Part shown: positions 22,046-34,695 of the stretch, piece after piece
Layout of the letters: each line of letters opens with the position of its first letter
Position numbering within the stretch: position 1 is the first letter of the stretch
Assembly (NCBI GenBank): GCA_000442125.1
Contig: KE546983.1
Coordinates: forward strand, 754,244 to 789,623
Direction of reading: 5' to 3'
DNA length: 35,380 bases
Source: Opeltia flavorubescens
Taxonomy: Eukaryota; Ascomycota; Lecanoromycetes; Teloschistales; Teloschistaceae
Notes under the pieces: model-generated
What the model saw: the letters and a program-made list of their open reading frames with translations, nothing else
Databases searched by the model: none
What the model was told of the DNA's origin: nothing
Position numbers and translations under genes: made by a program

Positions 22046-22595
22046 CGGGAGATTTTATCTTAGCGCTAAAGTGCGATATAAAATACTACGGAGTATTTAG
22101 CTAAGTCCGACTTATAAAAGCGATAAAACTAGTAAACTCGAAGCTTTCTAAAGATTTTAAATAAAATAATTCTCCTTTAATACCAGATATAGGAAGAATA
22201 AAAAATATAATATATAATTAAAGCTACTAGTAATAGTATACAATTTAATAAAAGCGAGCTAAAAAACGTCCGATTAAAGGTTAATAATAAATAATACTAA
22301 AAGCACCCGGTAAAAAGGTATTAGATAAAAATTATTATAATATTTTATAATTATATTAAATCTTTACCCTTTTTTTTATTAAATAGTTAGTTTTATCGAG
22401 CGGTTAAATTTTTAAGCGATCTAGTTTTATATTATAACCTTTATAGTTTTCTAGTTCCGATTTATTATATTTATTATTAAGCTTTTAAATAACTCCTCCG
22501 CTTTAACCAATAGTAGATATTAATTTTAAATTATAAATATCGTAAAAGCTTAAAGCGGTCTATTTTTAGCTAGAAAAAAAAAGCTACCGATTAAA
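22046..22595 (+). pseudogene. Possible coding relic, unrecognised
   Basis: The frame starting CGG GAG ATT at 22046 gives a protein-like mix with basic and aromatic clusters and only TAA/TAG interruptions. No domain is recognised. A second frame over the same bases is almost as open, so this is a weak call included because no better gene was found in this stretch. Confidence 0.2.
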
Positions 22596-23200
22596 ATATT
22601 TAGTAGAAAAGGTATTATTTTTACTTTTTTATTCGTTGCTATTAATACGGGTAATTAAATTACGTCGAAATTATTAAATAGCTCTTTTAATTAATAATAA
22701 TACTATCAAGCTATTATTATTCCTTTTAGAGGAATTTAATTTAAAGGACTAAAATATTTAAAAATTTATTAAATAATTTTATAAGGAACTAAAACGTAAT
22801 TACCTAGATTTAAAAAAAGGATACTCCTATTTAATAAAAAGATTAAATATACCGTTTATAACTATAACCTAAAATTTAATACAACTATATTAGGATTTTA
22901 TTAAAAATAGGCTTAACCATTTACTTACTCCTATATTTATAACGATATTCTTTTTTTTAAACTACTTAAATTTTCTATTTTATATAAATCTCAATAACTA
23001 TACTATTTTATATTTTTACCTCGCCTTTATAAGGCTTGCTATAAACGTATATAAATTCGGATATAATCGATTTTTTCTCTTTAATAAACCTAGTATTTAT
23101 TCTTTTATTTTTCTTTATTTACCTTCTTTATTAAAATATTTAACTTCCGTAGCTCTTTTTATATCTATTAAACTAAATAAAATTAAGTTAATTTAGGTTC

Positions 23201-23226
23201 TAATTTATCTATAATTAAGTTTAGCC
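23201..23226. repeat. Dispersed palindrome, eroded
   Basis: TAATTTATCTATAATTAAGT followed by TTAGCC: family spacing and TATA centre, strongly AT-converted. Confidence 0.55.
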
Positions 23227-24754
23227 TATTTTAACTTTTACGGATATAGTATTATAAAAAAGTAGAACCTTCGTTTATTTATATACGGGTTAGGCCTAAT
23301 ATTAAAGCCTATATTTTTAGTTTATTATTATTATAAATTAAAATAGTTTAAACTAGTTATTTACTAGTAGCCTTTTTTTTTTAAAAAATATATTTTTCGT
23401 CTTTAAACAATTATAAGATTAATAATACTATATTTAATAATATAGAGATATAAAATACCCCGACCGGTCCGCCTCGTACTAATTAGTAGGTACTTAATTA
23501 ATATTAGATTTTAGCGGAAAAACTACCACTAGGTTTATTCTTTATAGTTCGATACACTATTTTTATATATTATTTTAAAGGAATTGCACCGGATTTAAAG
23601 GTAGTTTCCTCAACAATAATTTATATTAGAGTTACTAGAAAAAGATTCGGTTAATATAAACCCTACGGTTTATAATACACTTATAGCTTAAGCTATATAA
23701 AACCCTTATAAAGTTATCGATATTAGCGTTTCTATACGCCTAATAATATTTTATCAAGGTAAAATAAAACTTTAAAGGATTAATAATCGATTTTTTCTTT
23801 TTTAAAAAGATCTAAGTCTTTTTATAGAATTAATATATAAAGTTTACAACTATTCGGTCGAAGTACTATTTTTTAGTTAATAAATAATAAGCAATTTATA
23901 ATATATATAGATTTTATAAATTAAAGTATTTTAAAGCTTAATATTTTAGAACTAAAAATTTAACTACTATAGAGATATTTTTATTTAAATAGGATTAGAT
24001 AGATTATTACTATACGCGGTACCTTCGATTAAAAGTTTATCTATTTTATTATAAGGAAATACTAACTTCTTAATAAAATCTCGTTAATTTATATATATTA
24101 AAGGTATTTAAAGGCTAGTTTAATAGTTTCGACCCCGTTTTACTCCTAAAGAAACGCTATTATACGCGTTTTTATTTAATAAAGTCTTCCGCTTTTATAA
24201 TCTATTATCGTTCTAATAGAATTATAAATTTTTTACCTCTATTTAAATATTTAAATTCCCTTCTTTTAACGCTCTATCAAGCTATTTTTTAAATTTAACA
24301 GTCGTCTTTAGACTATAATAATACGCCTGTTTTTAGGGTTAATCGTTCTAGAATATTTAAAATTCGATAAATCGATACTCGAAGATCCTATTACGCTATT
24401 TTTTCTACTAGAATTTTCAGGTGTTTAAAGTAAACCTTAATATACGCTCTTATAATAAATCTAAATAAATTTAAGCGTTGATATTACAATTAATAAAGCT
24501 ATCGAATTGATTTAAAAAGATTTAAAAACCTATATAATAATTTTAAATATTATTAAAATTAAAGTCGAGCGAGTATACTATATTTCTAGGTTTAATAATT
24601 ACTTTTAACTGATTTAAATAAAGGATATTTACTTAAATTCGTCGTTTAAATAAGCTATAGCTACTTTTATATTTCTATACTATTCACCCGCCCTATCTTT
24701 TAATATAACTATTTAGTTTTTAAGTATATTAAGATACCGGATCTTTCTAGTAGT

Positions 24755-24778
24755 ACTCGCCTATAATTAAGTTCGGCC
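24755..24778. repeat. Dispersed palindrome
   Basis: ACTCGCCTATAATTAAGTTC followed by GGCC. The left arm is in the CTCGCC form; the right arm is AT-converted but ends in the family GTTCGGCC. Confidence 0.7.
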
Positions 24779-25800
24779 TATTTTTACTTTTTATATAGAG
24801 TTAACGGGTTTTATAGCTAATATTTATAGCAATAAAAATCGATTATCGGAACTTTTAATAATAGAATACTACTAGGACTAGTTATAAAACGCCTTTAAGC
24901 GGTAATTAAATATAAACGAATTATACCGTATATTTAAAACGAGTATAATATTTATTTCCTAGTTTAAACTAGACGACTATATTAATTTAGCTTGGAATAA
25001 CCTAGTAGAATATATATATTTAACCCGATAAAATATCGAACTAATTTATAGACGAGTAAAATTTATATTTAACTATAAATAAATTTAATATAATTCAGGT
25101 AATATCGGCTAAATATTATTTTTCGATTTTAAAACCATTTAGGTTACTATATTAAAATAATAAAGCTTATCTATAATTTATAAAATTAGACCTCGGTTTC
25201 GACGATATTCTAAAAATCCTTTTCCTTTAAATATTCTATAATAACCCGCCGAAGGCTAAGTACGCGGTAAACCTTAATAAAGAGTTAGCTAATCGCTAGC
25301 TAGAAGTAGTAATTATAATTAACTAAATACTTATTAAAAACTTTAAAATAATTTTAAAGCTAGAAAAAACGTATTATCGCTTATAGTATTAATTTATTTT
25401 AGCTAGCTCGGCTACCTAGCTCTATAATTAAAACCTAGGGACTGGTTTTTTAAATTCTTTTAGTCTATAATACCAAATCTATATAACTACGATTAGATAA
25501 ACCGCTTAATAGCTAACTTTATAGATTTTAATAAGAAAATTTAGTAAAGACGACGCTTATAATTTTTATTTATATTTTAAATAATAAAGTAAAGTAAGTA
25601 AAAGATTATAAAATTGTATTACTAATTTTTATATATATTTAAATCGAACCGAATTCTTTATTTAAAGATTTTACTAGGTTAATACTTACCGAACCTATAT
25701 TTAATCCTTTATTTTATCTAATTTAAAACTTTTTATCTTTAATAATTACTTCCTACTATTATATCTAATTTATCTATCGATACTCTTCTTCTATCTATAA

Positions 25801-25823
25801 AACTCGCTTATAGTTAAGTTCGG
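25801..25823. repeat. Dispersed palindrome
   Basis: AACTCGCTTATAGTTAAGTT followed by CGG: family arms around TATA. Confidence 0.7.
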
Positions 25824-26379
25824 TCGATTACCCGATAATAATTTACTTATAATAATCGATATAGCGAAAAAATTCGTCGACCCGATTTTATAATATCCCT
25901 TCTAGTAATATATAAGTCCGAAACCTTAAATAATAACTAGTATACCAGTTTAATACTAGTACTTTTTCCTTTATTTTACTCCCTCTAATTTTTATTTTTT
26001 ATAAATTTTTATCTTATTCTTCCAGGACTTCGTTTATAAATTTATATTTTTATAACCTAATCTTTTTATATCCGGTTTAAATATTTTTTCTCTTTTAAAT
26101 ATCTAATTTAGAGTTCCTATCTATTAAAAGATTACTTCTTCCTTTAAACCCTAGTATAGGTATATTATATTACTTAATAAATATACCTATTCTTTTTCGG
26201 TTCCCTATTATATAATTATAGCTTTTTACTAGAGTAAAAAAGTCTTCTACTCGAATATAAAAGTATTCTAGAGGTTTTTATCCGACCGTTTATCCTTAGA
26301 TTAACTAGTATATTTACCGCCTCTAGTTAAAATAGAGGTTACTAACTACACGGCAGTATTACTACTATAATAAAAAAAG

Positions 26380-26830
26380 GATAGAATTTAATCCCGTCCG
26401 GTCGTAAAAGAATTAGATATAAACAAGTATCCGGAGTTTATCGGATTAATAGATACAGTAAAGAATTTATCTAATATAGGGATATAAACCTAAAGAAGTT
26501 TAAATAAGCGGTAGATTACTTTTTAGCTATATATATATCGTTTTCTAAACTATAAATACCTCAATAATAATCAAACGCTTAAATTTCTAGATAATCTAGT
26601 ACTATATTATAATTTTCGTAGAAAAATAAATACAACCTTCCGGTATTATAGGGAGGGTTAACCCCTTATATTATAATTTTTCGCCTATAGCTATCTTTTA
26701 TACTATTAAGGCTGTATCTATAAAAAAATACAACGCTAAATTATACTAAGTTTATATACGCGATATAAATTTATCGCCTTTTTTTTTATTTATTATATCA
26801 ATTTTTATCTTTTTATTATATTTTATAACG
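26380..26830 (+). pseudogene. Possible coding relic, unrecognised
   Basis: Two + frames read through with TAA/TAG interruptions only; one includes a basic Gly-Arg-Lys-Arg-like patch near 26400. No family is recognised, and openness alone is poor evidence in RIPed DNA. Confidence 0.18.
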
Positions 26831-27615
26831 ATAAAATAGTTATAAAATCGATTTTTTTATTTTTTATATTTCTACCCGTAGCTATCGGCCGTTAAAAAAT
26901 CGAATTCTAAAAAATAATTTTATCTTCTTATAAAAGTATTAAGAAGATAAAAATTCCGGAGATTATAGAAATCGATAACAACTATATTATTATTAAAATA
27001 TACGAATTCTTTTCCTACGCCTTAATTTACTATACCGCGAATCGGGTAAACCCGAGAAATTTTTTTTTCTTAATATTATATATATTAAGCTAAATATCCG
27101 GAAGAATAATAACTTTAAGCTATTTTATAATATAACCCCTAATTAGGTTTTACTAAAACCTATTATAAGTTTAATTTTCGAAACTAAAGCGTTTAGCTCG
27201 ATAACTAGTAATATACAATATATAAAATAAGTATAACTTTCGAACAGCTAATAGCGATTAATTAAGTTAGTTAAAATTAAGTAAGAGAATCCGGAAGGAA
27301 TATTAGGTATTTACCCCGATTTATAAATACTATAAGTATATAATAGTCGAAGTTATACCCTAATTATTCTATTAATATTCCGTTTCTAGTCGCGACTACT
27401 ATATATTCGTTACTTTTACCGATTTTAATTTTTCTTTAATTTCTCGATTTTTTAATACCCGTTTTATAAATATTTATTATTATTAAAAAACTATTTTACT
27501 ACTATATTATTACCTAATAAGATCGAGTTTTTTTCGAGTTAATTAATATTTATCTATTACGCCTACTCTAGTTACTTATTAGTAATACCCGGGTAGGTAA
27601 AATAACAAAGCGAAA
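26831..27615. other. RIP-degraded stretch, no gene recognised
   Basis: No motif, repeat or palindrome of the dispersed family was seen here. Confidence 0.4.
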
Positions 27616-28086
27616 GAAATAATTAGATATTAGCTAGGTCTAATATTATATAAATATAAATAACCAGTTTTTTAAAAATACTATATTAGATAGTAAACTA
27701 ATAAATTCCGATTAAATAAACCTTAATACTTTATTTAAAGTTTAGATATAATTTAAGAAAATTATAATAATATTATACTAGATTTTTTTATTAAATAAAA
27801 TAAAGTTAGATTATAAAAGATAATTTTAAAAAAAAATAAAAAATATTCAAGAATTTACGGAAAGAAAATAAAAAATAGCTATTTTAATAACTCTCGTTAA
27901 ATTTACCGCGCGAGATCTAATAAAAAATACGCGGGGACTATTACTTTAAATCCTACGTAAAAGAGTTTTATTTCCTTATTTAATAACAATTAAAGTTACG
28001 GTTTTATATATTAATACAATTAGGGCCTCTAATTTCTATCCTTATTAGAAGTTTTATAAACGCTATACCTTAAAGTTATAACGGCG
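27616..28086 (+). pseudogene. Possible coding relic ending at a palindrome
   Basis: A frame of about 155 codons, rich in Lys, Gln-position stops and leucine, reads without TGA until just before the palindrome at 28089. The amino-acid pattern (Lys/Asn/Glu-rich helix-like stretches near 27800-27900) is protein-like but matches nothing I know. Confidence 0.2.
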
Positions 28087-28088
28087 CG

Positions 28089-28110
28089 GAATTTATTTAT
28101 AGGCGAGTTC
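28089..28110. repeat. Dispersed palindrome
   Basis: GAATTTATTTATAGGCGAGT then TC: the left arm is AT-converted, the right arm GC-retaining. Pairing is restored if left-arm A/T are read as RIP products. Confidence 0.8.
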
Positions 28111-29339
28111 GACGCGAATATACCTATAATACCCGATTTAATAAGGAAAGTATATAAGTTAATTATTTTTTATCCTATTAAGGTATAATTATAGTATTAT
28201 TATAAGTTATAAAGCTTATATTATTTTATTCCCTATTTCGTTAAATTTATTATATCTTAATATTTTAATTTTCTAGGCTTTTTTCCTTCTCTAATCTACT
28301 AATAATTCGATTACTACTAACTTTATTTAAAATTATCTTCTCTTTTTAAATATATCTATTAAAATAGTTAAACGCTAAAGTAATAATTTTTTAATTACTT
28401 ATTTTCCGACTTTAAATTAGCTTATCGCTTAAAATATAAAATCCTTTAAATTTAGTCCCTATAATAAAATATCTAGGGTTAAACTAATATTATAGGTTCT
28501 ATAGGATATTATATCCGAATTTATATTAAAAGATTAATAAATTACGATTTAAATAGGCGATAATATATTATAAATACTTTTTCAAGGTCAAGGTATATAC
28601 GGTTAAAAAAGGGAGATTTTTTTAAATCGATCTATTTATTTAAAACCGATATTATAGACGTTATAATTAAATAAATATAATTATTTTAAAGGATATTAAA
28701 GTCTAAATAGTTTCTAAAATAATAAAGCAGCCTCTAAAAAAGTACTAGAAATCCAACCTGATTATAATTATTAACAAATCTTCCGTTGAAAAATATATTA
28801 AAGCGAAAACCAGTAAAAATATACCGGCGGTTATCTTTTTAAAGAACTTTTCCTACTAAAAAACGTAAAGAATCTAGATATCTATTAAAATTAATAAAGG
28901 TACGGTATATTAATACACGCTATATAGCGTTATAACGTTTCTTTCTATAAAACCGATCCTTTATATAAAGGTATTAGGTTTAGGATTCGCTCTAAAATTA
29001 AGTTTTCCGTATAGATTCGTAGAAGTATAAAGCTATCTAACTATAATATCGGTATTAATATAATAACTCGAAATATAATATAGTATTATACTATATTATT
29101 AATAGCTCTACCGCTTATTTATAAAGGATTAAATAAATTATAAAGTTATTCTATTAATAAAGCCTTTTAACCCGTTATATATTATTTTAAACTTTATACA
29201 ATAGCGCTAAAACGCTTGATTACTATTATTCTCTTTATTCTCTCCTACAGTACCCTTAAATAGTTAATTTAAAATAACCTGAAATTTAGTTCGCTTTCTA
29301 ATAATTTTATTTAATAGCCGTCTAATATCGTTTTTACTA
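28111..29339. other. RIP-degraded stretch, no gene recognised
   Basis: No family motif seen. Several words with surviving CA (near 28580 and 28750-28810) hint at slightly weaker RIP than in the left half of the window. Confidence 0.4.
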
Positions 29340-30960
29340 CTTTTAGAAGCTGAGTTGTACCGATATAATATATATTTTATAATTTCTAACTTCGATAATA
29401 ATCGAATAGGCGTTAGAAATAATAGTCTTAACCGTAGCGGGGAGGATATAATTATAGCCGATAATAATAACGATAAAAAGGTCGATAACTAATAGGCTAG
29501 ATTAATAATATCTATATCGGCTTTATACTTTAAAGTTATCCGGGCCCTTTAATAAAACTATTTTCGAATTATACTATCCGCTAGTATTTATAAGGATTTA
29601 TTAGCCTCTAGATCAACTTTATAGTCCGAAAAAGAAGTATAATCCGAAAAAAATTTAATTGTTTTTAATTTAAATAGTAATAACGGAATATTCTATAACC
29701 GACGTTCCGACTATTATATAATTAGTTTTTCTAATAATAATAAATCCAAATCCGAGCTACTATTTTTTTTTACTAATTCCTAACGCTTTAAGTATTGTTT
29801 TTCCAAAAACAAAAAAAGTAGGCGTTTACGATAAAATAAAGGTTAAAAATTTATATTATCGTTTTTTAAAGTATTAATATAATTTTAAAGAGTTTTTAAA
29901 ATATACGAGTATAGTATAAATAATCTTATAGTAGTAGCTTTAGAGGCGGTCTAATTAAAAAGATTAACGGTTAAATTTAAAAATAGATTACCGCGTATTA
30001 AAAACCTATATCTAATATAAAAGCGAAAAGTAGGAGTTTAAATCTATTATTATTAGTAGTAAATTCTTCTAATCGATACCGTATAATCTACCGAGCCTAA
30101 AGGTAGTTAAATATTAAAAGGAAAAATTAGATCTCGAAAATCCAGGTCGAACCCGTATAATAATAAATTTATAGCTAGAAAAAAACTAGAAATTAGGTTC
30201 GGGTTTAGTTGTTTAAGTAAAAAATTTTTATATTATAGAGTTAAGAAAGGTTTATAAGTTCCTATTAATAGTTATTAACTAGTTATTGTTAAAATTAAAC
30301 GGCTGGAGAAAATCGGTAGCTAGATTAATTAGATAGTTAGTACTTTACTAAAAAATACTAGCTAAATTTCGAGGTTAAACTAAATTCTATATCGTCGAGA
30401 TATTTATATTTTAGGTACAGGCCGACGGTTCTAAACAAGGGATTTTAAGCGCTAAAGCTATTACCGCGCTAATATTTATACTAGATACACTACTATAAAC
30501 TCGTATAATCCTTTATCTTATATACTATCTTTAAAATTTTTTATTATCTAGACTATTAAAAATTAGATAGGTAAAAGTTATAATCTTATAGAACTTATTA
30601 AACGGAATTTTTCTAACTATATTAAAAGATAAGATTATTATACTTTTCTCTTTAAAGCCTCGGGCGTTTATTTAAATTACATCTATTAGATTATTAATTT
30701 ATCCCTATCTATAATCTATTTAATCCTTTCTTTTATAATAGAAAAAATAATATAGACTAGAAATAATCGGAATTCCCTTTTATTTAACGCGTCTATAGGT
30801 ACTAATATACTAATATACTATATAATATTTATAATAAGGTATATTATCTTTATATAATTTTAATATAAACGTATAAATCGATTAATTAATTACGCGTCCA
30901 ATATTACAAACCTCCTTTATAAACGATATTAATAGGCGTATAGTAACTATTAAAAAATCC
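29340..30960 (+). pseudogene. Second SNF2-like (DEAH-box) relic
   Basis: The block 30799-30909 aligns base for base with 16939-17049 of the first SNF2 relic (constant offset 13860). It includes the motif II codons AAT AAG GTA TAT (ancestral D-E-A-H) at 30833-30844 and the downstream Q-T-Y-K-S-I-N-Q-L pattern. After 30909 the similarity fades and motif III is not readable. Upstream, 30424-30474 reads D-G-S-K-Q-G-I-L-S-A-K-A-I-T-A-L, which resembles the region around SNF2 motif I with the GLGKT core missing. Further upstream (29390-29480) is an Asp/Asn-rich stretch and then a basic one (about 29800), plausible for an N-terminal extension. The DEAH block is well supported; the boundaries and N-terminal part are guesses. 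Confidence 0.5.
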
Positions 30961-31264
30961 ATTTTTTATAGAAAATAGGTTGTAATAAAACTGGAAGGAG
31001 AGCTACTAAATTTTAATATATAAATATATACTAATATATTTATTATTCTACTAATTATATATACGGACCTTTATTAAACTTTATATTTCGAAACTAAAAA
31101 AGATTTTCTAGTAATTCCAATTATATAACGCTTTATTATAATTCGGACTTTTTAATTCGCGGTAAATAAATATTATATATAAAACCCCGGCTATACTAAA
31201 ACCTTTTTATTTATTTATCTAATCTATTCGCCTTTTATTAATATTCTTTACTTCTAGAATACCA
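30961..31264. other. Spacer before the duplicated gene pair
   Basis: Possibly the decayed continuation of the DEAH-box relic. No further helicase motif was recognised and no palindrome was found. Confidence 0.35.
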
Positions 31265-31317
31265 GACTAGGCTCAACCGGCGTATCTATTCGCCCGGGTT
31301 TCGTTTTTTTCCTTAAG

Positions 31318-31357
31318 CCGAACGCCGAAGCGCGGAAAGTTCTAGCAAAATATAAAA
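31318..31357 (+). promoter_or_regulatory. Conserved promoter-like block, copy 1
   Basis: CCGAACGCCGAAGCGCG, then GAAAGTTCTAGCAA, then TATAAAA at 31351-31357, followed by a long T/C tract (about 31370-31403). The identical 17-mer, spacing and TATAAAA recur in copy 2, while flanks differ. GAA/TTC modules resemble a heat-shock element, which is a loose match. Confidence 0.5.
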
Positions 31358-31403
31358 CCGAAAACTATTTTTAGATTTTTTTTTTTTTTTTTTTTTTCTT
31401 TTT

Positions 31404-32060
31404 ATAACTACCGATATTTTAATTATTAGATTTACTTTTATAGTCTACTATATTTAAGTTTTCTACTCGACCTATTTACGGGCTATATACCTATTAAAGT
31501 AAAATCGATACCCTAATATACTATAGTCTTATTATAGAATACGCGGCTTTCGAGCTAGTAATTAGTAGAAACTAATTCTAATTTTCTAGTACTCTATATC
31601 GGAGATACCTAGAAGCGAAAAGGTAACGCCCGAGGAAGCGCTAGACGGTTTCTACTTTAAAGAAATCGCGCCTAAAGGGAATAACTAACCGAGATAAATA
31701 TATAATTTAAATCTTTTCGCGGTATTTAGAATTAACCCGTAAAAGAAAAACAATAGAATTTCTATAATATATTATTAGAGGTATAAAATTATCCTTTATA
31801 TATACAATACTTTAAAAATTAGCGCCGGGCCGATAGTATTAATATATATTTAAATTATATTTACCTACCGGCAGCTATATATATTTAAAATTAAAAAAGC
31901 CGATATTTAAATAGCGCGGAAATACTAGGTAGAGCGTTTATATAATTCGGTTTAGAACTTTTCGATACTAATAGATTCAGCAAAAATATTAAAAGGATTA
32001 AGGCCGTAGTTAAATATATCCCTTATATTATACTCTTTAAAATTAATTGTTAATTTTTTT
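31404..32060 (+). pseudogene. Unrecognised gene relic, paralogue 1
   Basis: Phase 0 from about 31560 to 32010 gives a protein that aligns with paralogue 2 without indels over its centre. Shared points in order: K-L-I-L; V-T-x-E; F-Y-F; (N/D)-x-F-x-V-F-x-I-N-x-[stop]-K-K-N-N; Y-Y-[stop]-(R/K)-Y; L-M-Y; K-A-D-I-[stop]; K-Y-[stop]-x-E-x-L-Y-x-S-x-[stop]-N-F. Several stops fall at the same codon in both copies, as expected of shared CAG/TGG positions hit by RIP. No family is recognised. The length is roughly 200 or more residues. It begins within about 200 bases of a promoter-like block. Confidence 0.6.
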
Positions 32061-32385
32061 TAAAATAGTATATATTTATTCAATTAACTTCTTTAAATAG
32101 CAGCGGAGCCGAATTCCTAGAATATAATAGGTTAAATCTACCCGTCGAAGGATTATTTTAAAAAAACGTATATAGAATCGCGTAATAAGTCGAAGAAAAA
32201 TAATATTTAGTTTAATATAGAGGTTTATAGTAATAGTTAAAATCTAATAGTAGTCTAGTCTATTTAAAAATAGCCGTATAATTAAGGGTTAGAAGCTTTT
32301 AAATATTTTTTTTAACTTTTACTAATATATTTTTTTTAATTAGAATAGTAGATATTTAATTTAAAAACTATATTATTAGATATAA

Positions 32386-33344
32386 TCTCCAGTATATAAA
32401 TAAAAAGGATTTATATTATTTAAAATACTTTTAATTACCTAAATAATTAGTAAAATTTAACGGATTTTTTTTTTTTAAACCCCCTTTATTCTACTATTAT
32501 TATTAAATTAATAGAATTTTATATAATTTATTTAAGGCGCCGTTAGACCGAACTTATCTATAGGCGAGTTCGACTCTATTTCTAGTAATTATAGCGTAAA
32601 TAACCTTTAAAGTAAAAGCGTTAAAAAGTAGTTTAATTAGAAAATTTAGCGTTTAAACGCAGGTATTACTCGTTTTATATTAAGGATTTATACCCGATTT
32701 AAAGGTGTAGCTAGAAGGATTATATAATCGATAGACTATTAAAAAGTATCTAGCTAGTTTAAAGTTCAATTTTTTAGTTATTAGTAAAAATATTAAGGTA
32801 TCTAAATTCTAGGGCCTTAATATAGCCCCTTTTCAACGGTTTAGGGTCTTTTTAATCGTTAAATACTAGTTAAAGCTATATTAATATCAAACCGGTTAAT
32901 ATAATAATATTTTATCTATAAAATTACTTAGAACTATTTTAGTCTACTAGCCAGGTTATAATTTTAGCTATAAACTAGAAGTTTTTAATATTAACCCCTA
33001 ATCGCTGCGGATATTTATTTTTATATATTTTACCGCCCTATAAACGCTTATAGAGCTTATATTTATAATTTTTAACTTTACCCTTTAAACTTAAATCAGG
33101 CTATATACTTTCCGGCGGCCGCCGAACTTATTATTAAGGGTTTTAACTATTTATACAATAATATATATTTAAATCCTATAATAAAAAGCTACCGTCCAGG
33201 CTTTATAACCTTATATAGAGCTTATATAAAATTTCGGCTCCGCTAGCCTCTTTTAAATTATTTATCTAGAATAGTTATTCTTTATTTATTCTATTTATTA
33301 TAAAATAAATTATCCCTTTTACTATAAAATAAATTATTTAACTC
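32386..33344. other. Spacer between the two paralogues
   Basis: Contains one dispersed palindrome (32549-32572). No gene was recognised. A short direct repeat, ACTATAAAATAAATTAT-like, lies near 33298-33350 at the left edge of copy 2. Confidence 0.45.
32549..32572. repeat. Dispersed palindrome, 24 bp
   Basis: CGAACTTATCTATAGGCGAG followed by TTCG: outer arms CGAACT/AGTTCG intact, with inner left-arm positions AT-converted. Confidence 0.85.
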
Positions 33345-33387
33345 GACCGGCGTATTTATTTATTTAAACTTCGTCTTTTTCTTTAAA

Positions 33388-33427
33388 CCGAACGCCGAAG
33401 CGCGAAAAATTCTAGAAAAATATAAAA
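33388..33427 (+). promoter_or_regulatory. Conserved promoter-like block, copy 2
   Basis: CCGAACGCCGAAGCGCG at 33388-33404, then AAAAATTCTAGAAA (a TTCTAGAA inverted pair, the core arrangement of a heat-shock element), then TATAAAA at 33421-33427 and a T/C tract. Spacing is identical to copy 1. Confidence 0.5.
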
Positions 33428-33471
33428 GCAGAAGCTATTCTTTAAATTTTTCTTTTTTTCTTTTTTTTTTT

Positions 33472-34100
33472 ATAACTACTAACTATTTAACCACTAAACC
33501 TACCTTATTAGTTTCCTATAACCAGATAAAAGGATCTTCAGCTACGCTTCCTTTCGGGTATATAGCTATCGAAGTAAAATAGATATCCTAGCGTATATTA
33601 GGCTATCGAGTCGCCGTTTAGAAAAAGCTAATTCTATTTATCCAATTTATTATACTAAAAGCACGCGAAAACGGAACGGTAACAATCGAATAGAAATCGG
33701 ATAGTTTTTATTTCGATAAAATCGGGCTTTAAAAAGAGTACTAGCCTAAATATAAATATAGTCCCGATTTTTTTACGGTATTTAAAATTAACCTATAAAA
33801 AAAAAATAATAAGACTTTTATCTACTACTATTAAAAGTATACGGTTATACTTTATATATATAAAAGCGGTAAAAAATAGGCTACTAGGCCGAAAATATTA
33901 ATATACTTCTAAATTAAAGCCGCTAAAAAGCAGCTAGTTATATAAAATTGTAATAAAGCGGATATCCAGATAATATAAAAGTATTAAACGGAATAATTAT
34001 ACGGTTCGATTTAGAATTTTATAGCTCTAGTAAATTCGTTAAAAGTATTAATAAAATTAAAATACTAATCCAGTACGTTTTTCTTTATATATTACTTTTT
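33472..34100 (+). pseudogene. Unrecognised gene relic, paralogue 2
   Basis: Phase 1 from about 33610 to 34080 matches paralogue 1 residue by residue over more than 130 codons. The best-kept segments are V-T-I-E...F-Y-F, F-F-T-V-F-K-I-N-L, K-K-N-N-K, Y-Y-Y-[stop]-K-Y, and K-A-D-I-[stop]-M-M-[stop]-K-Y-[stop]-T-E. Conservation at protein level between two diverged copies argues for a real gene before RIP. It is the most telomere-proximal gene relic, about 1.2 kb from the TTAGGG array. Confidence 0.6.
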
Positions 34101-34604
34101 AAAAATTATCGTAAATTTCGCTTTAAACGGAAAATATTTAAAGTACTAACTTTTATTTAAAGAGCAGTCTCGAATCTATAAAATATAATAAATTAGGTCT
34201 ATCCGGTAGAGGACGACTTTATAAAAATATATATATATTTATAATCGGATTCAGATATAAAAGAGAATAAATTAGATTAAAAATTTCGAGACGGTAGAAA
34301 TAAGCCGATAGTAGCCTAAAATAGATATAATCGGCGGTATAAATAAAAAAAATTCTTTTGGGTATTAATTTTTAGAATTTACTAATATTTTTTTTTTAAC
34401 TAGACTAGTAGGTATTTAATTTAAATATTATATTATTTATTAAAAATTATAAAGTAAAATTATTTTAACTCTAGTTTAATTATATAAAATCGCGTAAAAT
34501 ATAATAACCCGGGTTATTTAAATATAAAAATATTTATATTTATAGATAATTATCCTACTATTATAATAATTAGAATATTTAAATATATATTAGTAATACT
34601 AAAA

Positions 34605-34634
34605 GGCCGAACTTATCTATAAATAAATTCGGCC
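34605..34634. repeat. Dispersed palindrome, 30 bp
   Basis: GGCCGAACTTATCTATAAAT then AAATTCGGCC: outer arms GGCCGAA/TTCGGCC pair perfectly, with inner mismatches of the RIP type. Together with 34696-34723 it forms a pair 91 bases apart with similar flanks. Confidence 0.9.
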
Positions 34635-34695
34635 CCTTTTTATCCTACTGGTATAGTAATAAAATTATTTGAAGATATATTAATAATAATACAAC

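Larger units (their letters stand above)
22596..26379. other. RIP-degraded stretch, no gene recognised
   Basis: I found no family motif on either strand over these 3.8 kb. It carries three dispersed palindromes (23201-23226, 24755-24778, 25801-25823) at about 1.0-1.6-kb spacing, which may mark former intergenic positions. Confidence 0.45.
31265..32385. repeat. Duplicated gene block, copy 1
   Basis: Aligns with 33345-34445 in the same orientation. The offset is about 2080 at the left end (ACCGGCGTAT) and about 2060 at the right end ((G)(A/G)TATTTAATTTAAA). The copies are more diverged than the 5.96-kb units. Each holds a promoter-like block, a pyrimidine tract and one coding relic. Confidence 0.85.
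33345..34445. repeat. Duplicated gene block, copy 2
   Basis: Direct repeat of 31265-32385 (see there). It is slightly more AT-converted in the promoter block but similar in the coding part. Confidence 0.85.

Noticed and set aside
19496-29339. Further complete genes read through suppressed stops
   Set aside because: When all TAA/TAG are tolerated, several frames are open at once. Without family motifs or a second copy this is not evidence, so only weak calls were kept.
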